In this document: in pieces, positions 5,807 to 6,232 of the stretch
Position numbering within the stretch: the stretch's first letter is position 1
Layout: each line of letters opens with the position of its first letter
Assembly: GCA_934256705.1 (NCBI GenBank)
Contig: CAKQPF010000103.1
Span: 1-6,232, forward strand
Direction of reading: 5' to 3'
Source: an uncultured Prevotella sp.
Lineage (GTDB): Bacteria; Bacteroidota; Bacteroidia; Bacteroidales; Bacteroidaceae
DNA length: 6,232 nt
The notes under the pieces: generated by a model
What the model saw: only the letters and a program-made list of their open reading frames with translations
Database searches by the model: none
Told to the model about the DNA's origin: nothing
Translations under genes and position numbers: made by a program

Positions 5807-5848
5807 CATCCGTGTTCGAAAAAAAAAGAAGTTAGACCGAACACGGAT
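5807..5848. repeat. Hairpin repeat H2, perfect 11-bp stem
   Basis: ATCCGTGTTCG (5808-5818) and CGAACACGGAT (5838-5848) are perfect inverted repeats around a 19-nt loop that begins with nine A. This is the best-preserved version of the hairpin that appears in degraded form in the other units. Confidence 0.85.
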
Positions 5849-5880
5849 TTATCTGATCTAACGGATTCTTCTTAGTCGAA

Positions 5881-5962
5881 CATTGCCGCAAGGCAAGCAT
5901 ATCCGTTCAATCCGCATCATCCGTGTTCGAAAATAGACTCAGTGGTTCAGCCGACCACGGAT
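5881..5962. repeat. Long interspersed repeat, copy 2
   Basis: The module order is the same as copy 1: CATTGCCGCAAGGCA, ATCCGTTCAATC, then CATCCGTGTTCGAAAA, GACTCAGTGG and a closing CCGACCACGGATC. It is followed by TAACGGCTTCTTCTTCT, which resembles the text after H2 (TAACGGATTCTTCTTAG), so the spacer is repeated as well. Confidence 0.75.
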
Positions 5963-5988
5963 CTAACGGCTTCTTCTTCTCAAGTAAA

Positions 5989-6048
5989 CATTGTCGCAAG
6001 GCAAGCACATCCGTTCAATCAGCATCATCCGTGTTCGAAAAAAGACTT
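5989..6048. repeat. Long interspersed repeat, copy 3 (truncated, overlaps a CDS end)
   Basis: It begins CATTGTCGCAAGGCAAGCAC and continues through ATCCGTTCAATCAGCATCATC and GTGTTCGAAAAAAGACTTTG. It then stops resembling the other copies. Its right part forms the last codons and stop of the gene entering from the right edge of the window. Confidence 0.72.
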
Positions 6049-6232
6049 TGAAGCACACTCTTTATCACAAAACAAAACTCAGTATGCATACCATTTCCAT
6101 CAAGGTTCATGATGGAATCGAGACGCTGGCGCAGTTCTTCATCAGGAAGCAAATTACTAGGGTGTCCAGTTAGATGTTCCGGAAAACAGAAGCTGAAATC
6201 ACCCGTTAAGTTGTTGATACAACACTCTGAAA
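6015..6232 (-). CDS. C-terminal end of an unrecognised protein (partial, start outside window)
   Basis: An open frame enters from the right edge and runs 71 codons to a TGA at 6015-6017. I do not recognise the family. Visible stretches are CCINNLTGDFSFCFPEHLTG, then an acidic helix LPDEELRQRLDSIMNLDGNG, then HTEFCFVIKSVLQSLF. Codon use and amino-acid make-up look like real protein, while both other minus-strand frames close within the first 11 codons. The last seven codons (SNTDDAD) are encoded by the interspersed repeat, so the natural C-terminus was probably extended or replaced by it. It is separated from the glycan operon by about 530 bp and is probably a different transcription unit. No membrane segment is evident in the visible part. 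Confidence 0.6.
   Translation of the reverse strand, partial: SECCINNLTGDFSFCFPEHLTGHPSNLLPDEELRQRLDSIMNLDGNGMHTEFCFVIKSVLQSLFSNTDDAD

Larger units (their letters stand above)
5484..6014. other. Gene-free, repeat-dense region upstream of the glycan operon
   Basis: No reading frame with coding character is present on either strand. The stretch is filled with degenerate repeats and hairpins, listed separately. A weak promoter-like TAGCTTCG (minus strand, 5513-5506) differs by one base from the Bacteroidetes -7 consensus and lies 22 nt before the operon's first ATG, without a matching -33 element. No tRNA-like or riboswitch-like fold was recognised. Confidence 0.7.

Noticed and set aside
5484..6014. 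Invertible promoter of the Bacteroides capsule type
   Set aside because: No pair of long, well-matched inverted repeats flanks a promoter. The only exact pair (19 bp) is in direct orientation, and no invertase gene is in the window.
6015..6173. Plus-strand open frame at 5991-6173
   Set aside because: It begins inside a repeat and overlaps the better-supported minus-strand frame that enters from the right edge.

Overview
The window looks like an accessory glycan-biosynthesis locus from a member of the Bacteroidales (Bacteroides/Phocaeicola/Prevotella-like). The basis is the gene types, the lack of clear Shine-Dalgarno sites, a Bacteroidetes-type -7 box (TAnnTTTG) before the ATPase gene, and intergenic DNA rich in short hairpin repeats. 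The genus cannot be fixed from sequence alone. Every gene I can support is on the minus strand, so the window reads right to left.

Right edge (6232-6015): the last 71 codons of an unrecognised gene, ending inside a repeat. From 6014 to 5484 there is no gene. That stretch holds degenerate copies of a repeat of about 80 bp, 11-bp hairpins (ATCCGTGTTCG/CGAACACGGAT) and a duplicated 19-bp element. It precedes the glycan operon and probably forms its upstream and leader region.

Glycan operon (5483-2138): a GT-B-type glycosyltransferase; a serine-acetyltransferase-like left-handed beta-helix O-acetyltransferase; a 'KITGRY' putative glycosyltransferase; and a fucosyltransferase-like protein. Spacing is very tight (a 38-nt overlap or a 16-nt gap depending on the start, then 0 nt, then 4 nt). 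The last three genes each contain an internal poly-G run, of 10, 8 and 7 G respectively. The G10 run puts the acetyltransferase out of frame; 8 or 11 G would restore a 231-residue protein. This is the signature of slipped-strand phase variation of a surface glycan, although a homopolymer sequencing error must be excluded.

Putative defence pair (2035-444): an ABC/OLD-like AAA ATPase overlaps by 4 nt a 139-residue protein with a D...ExK...Q pattern like PD-(D/E)XK nucleases. It has its own candidate promoter and a hairpin at its end. This is a plausible, possibly undescribed, two-gene system.

Left edge (443-1): a truncated C-terminal piece of a GT11 alpha-1,2-fucosyltransferase lies between two clusters of GGTACC-containing units repeated every 22 bp. 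The cut edge of the gene falls exactly at one unit. GC content differs strongly between neighbouring genes, which suggests assembly from several sources.
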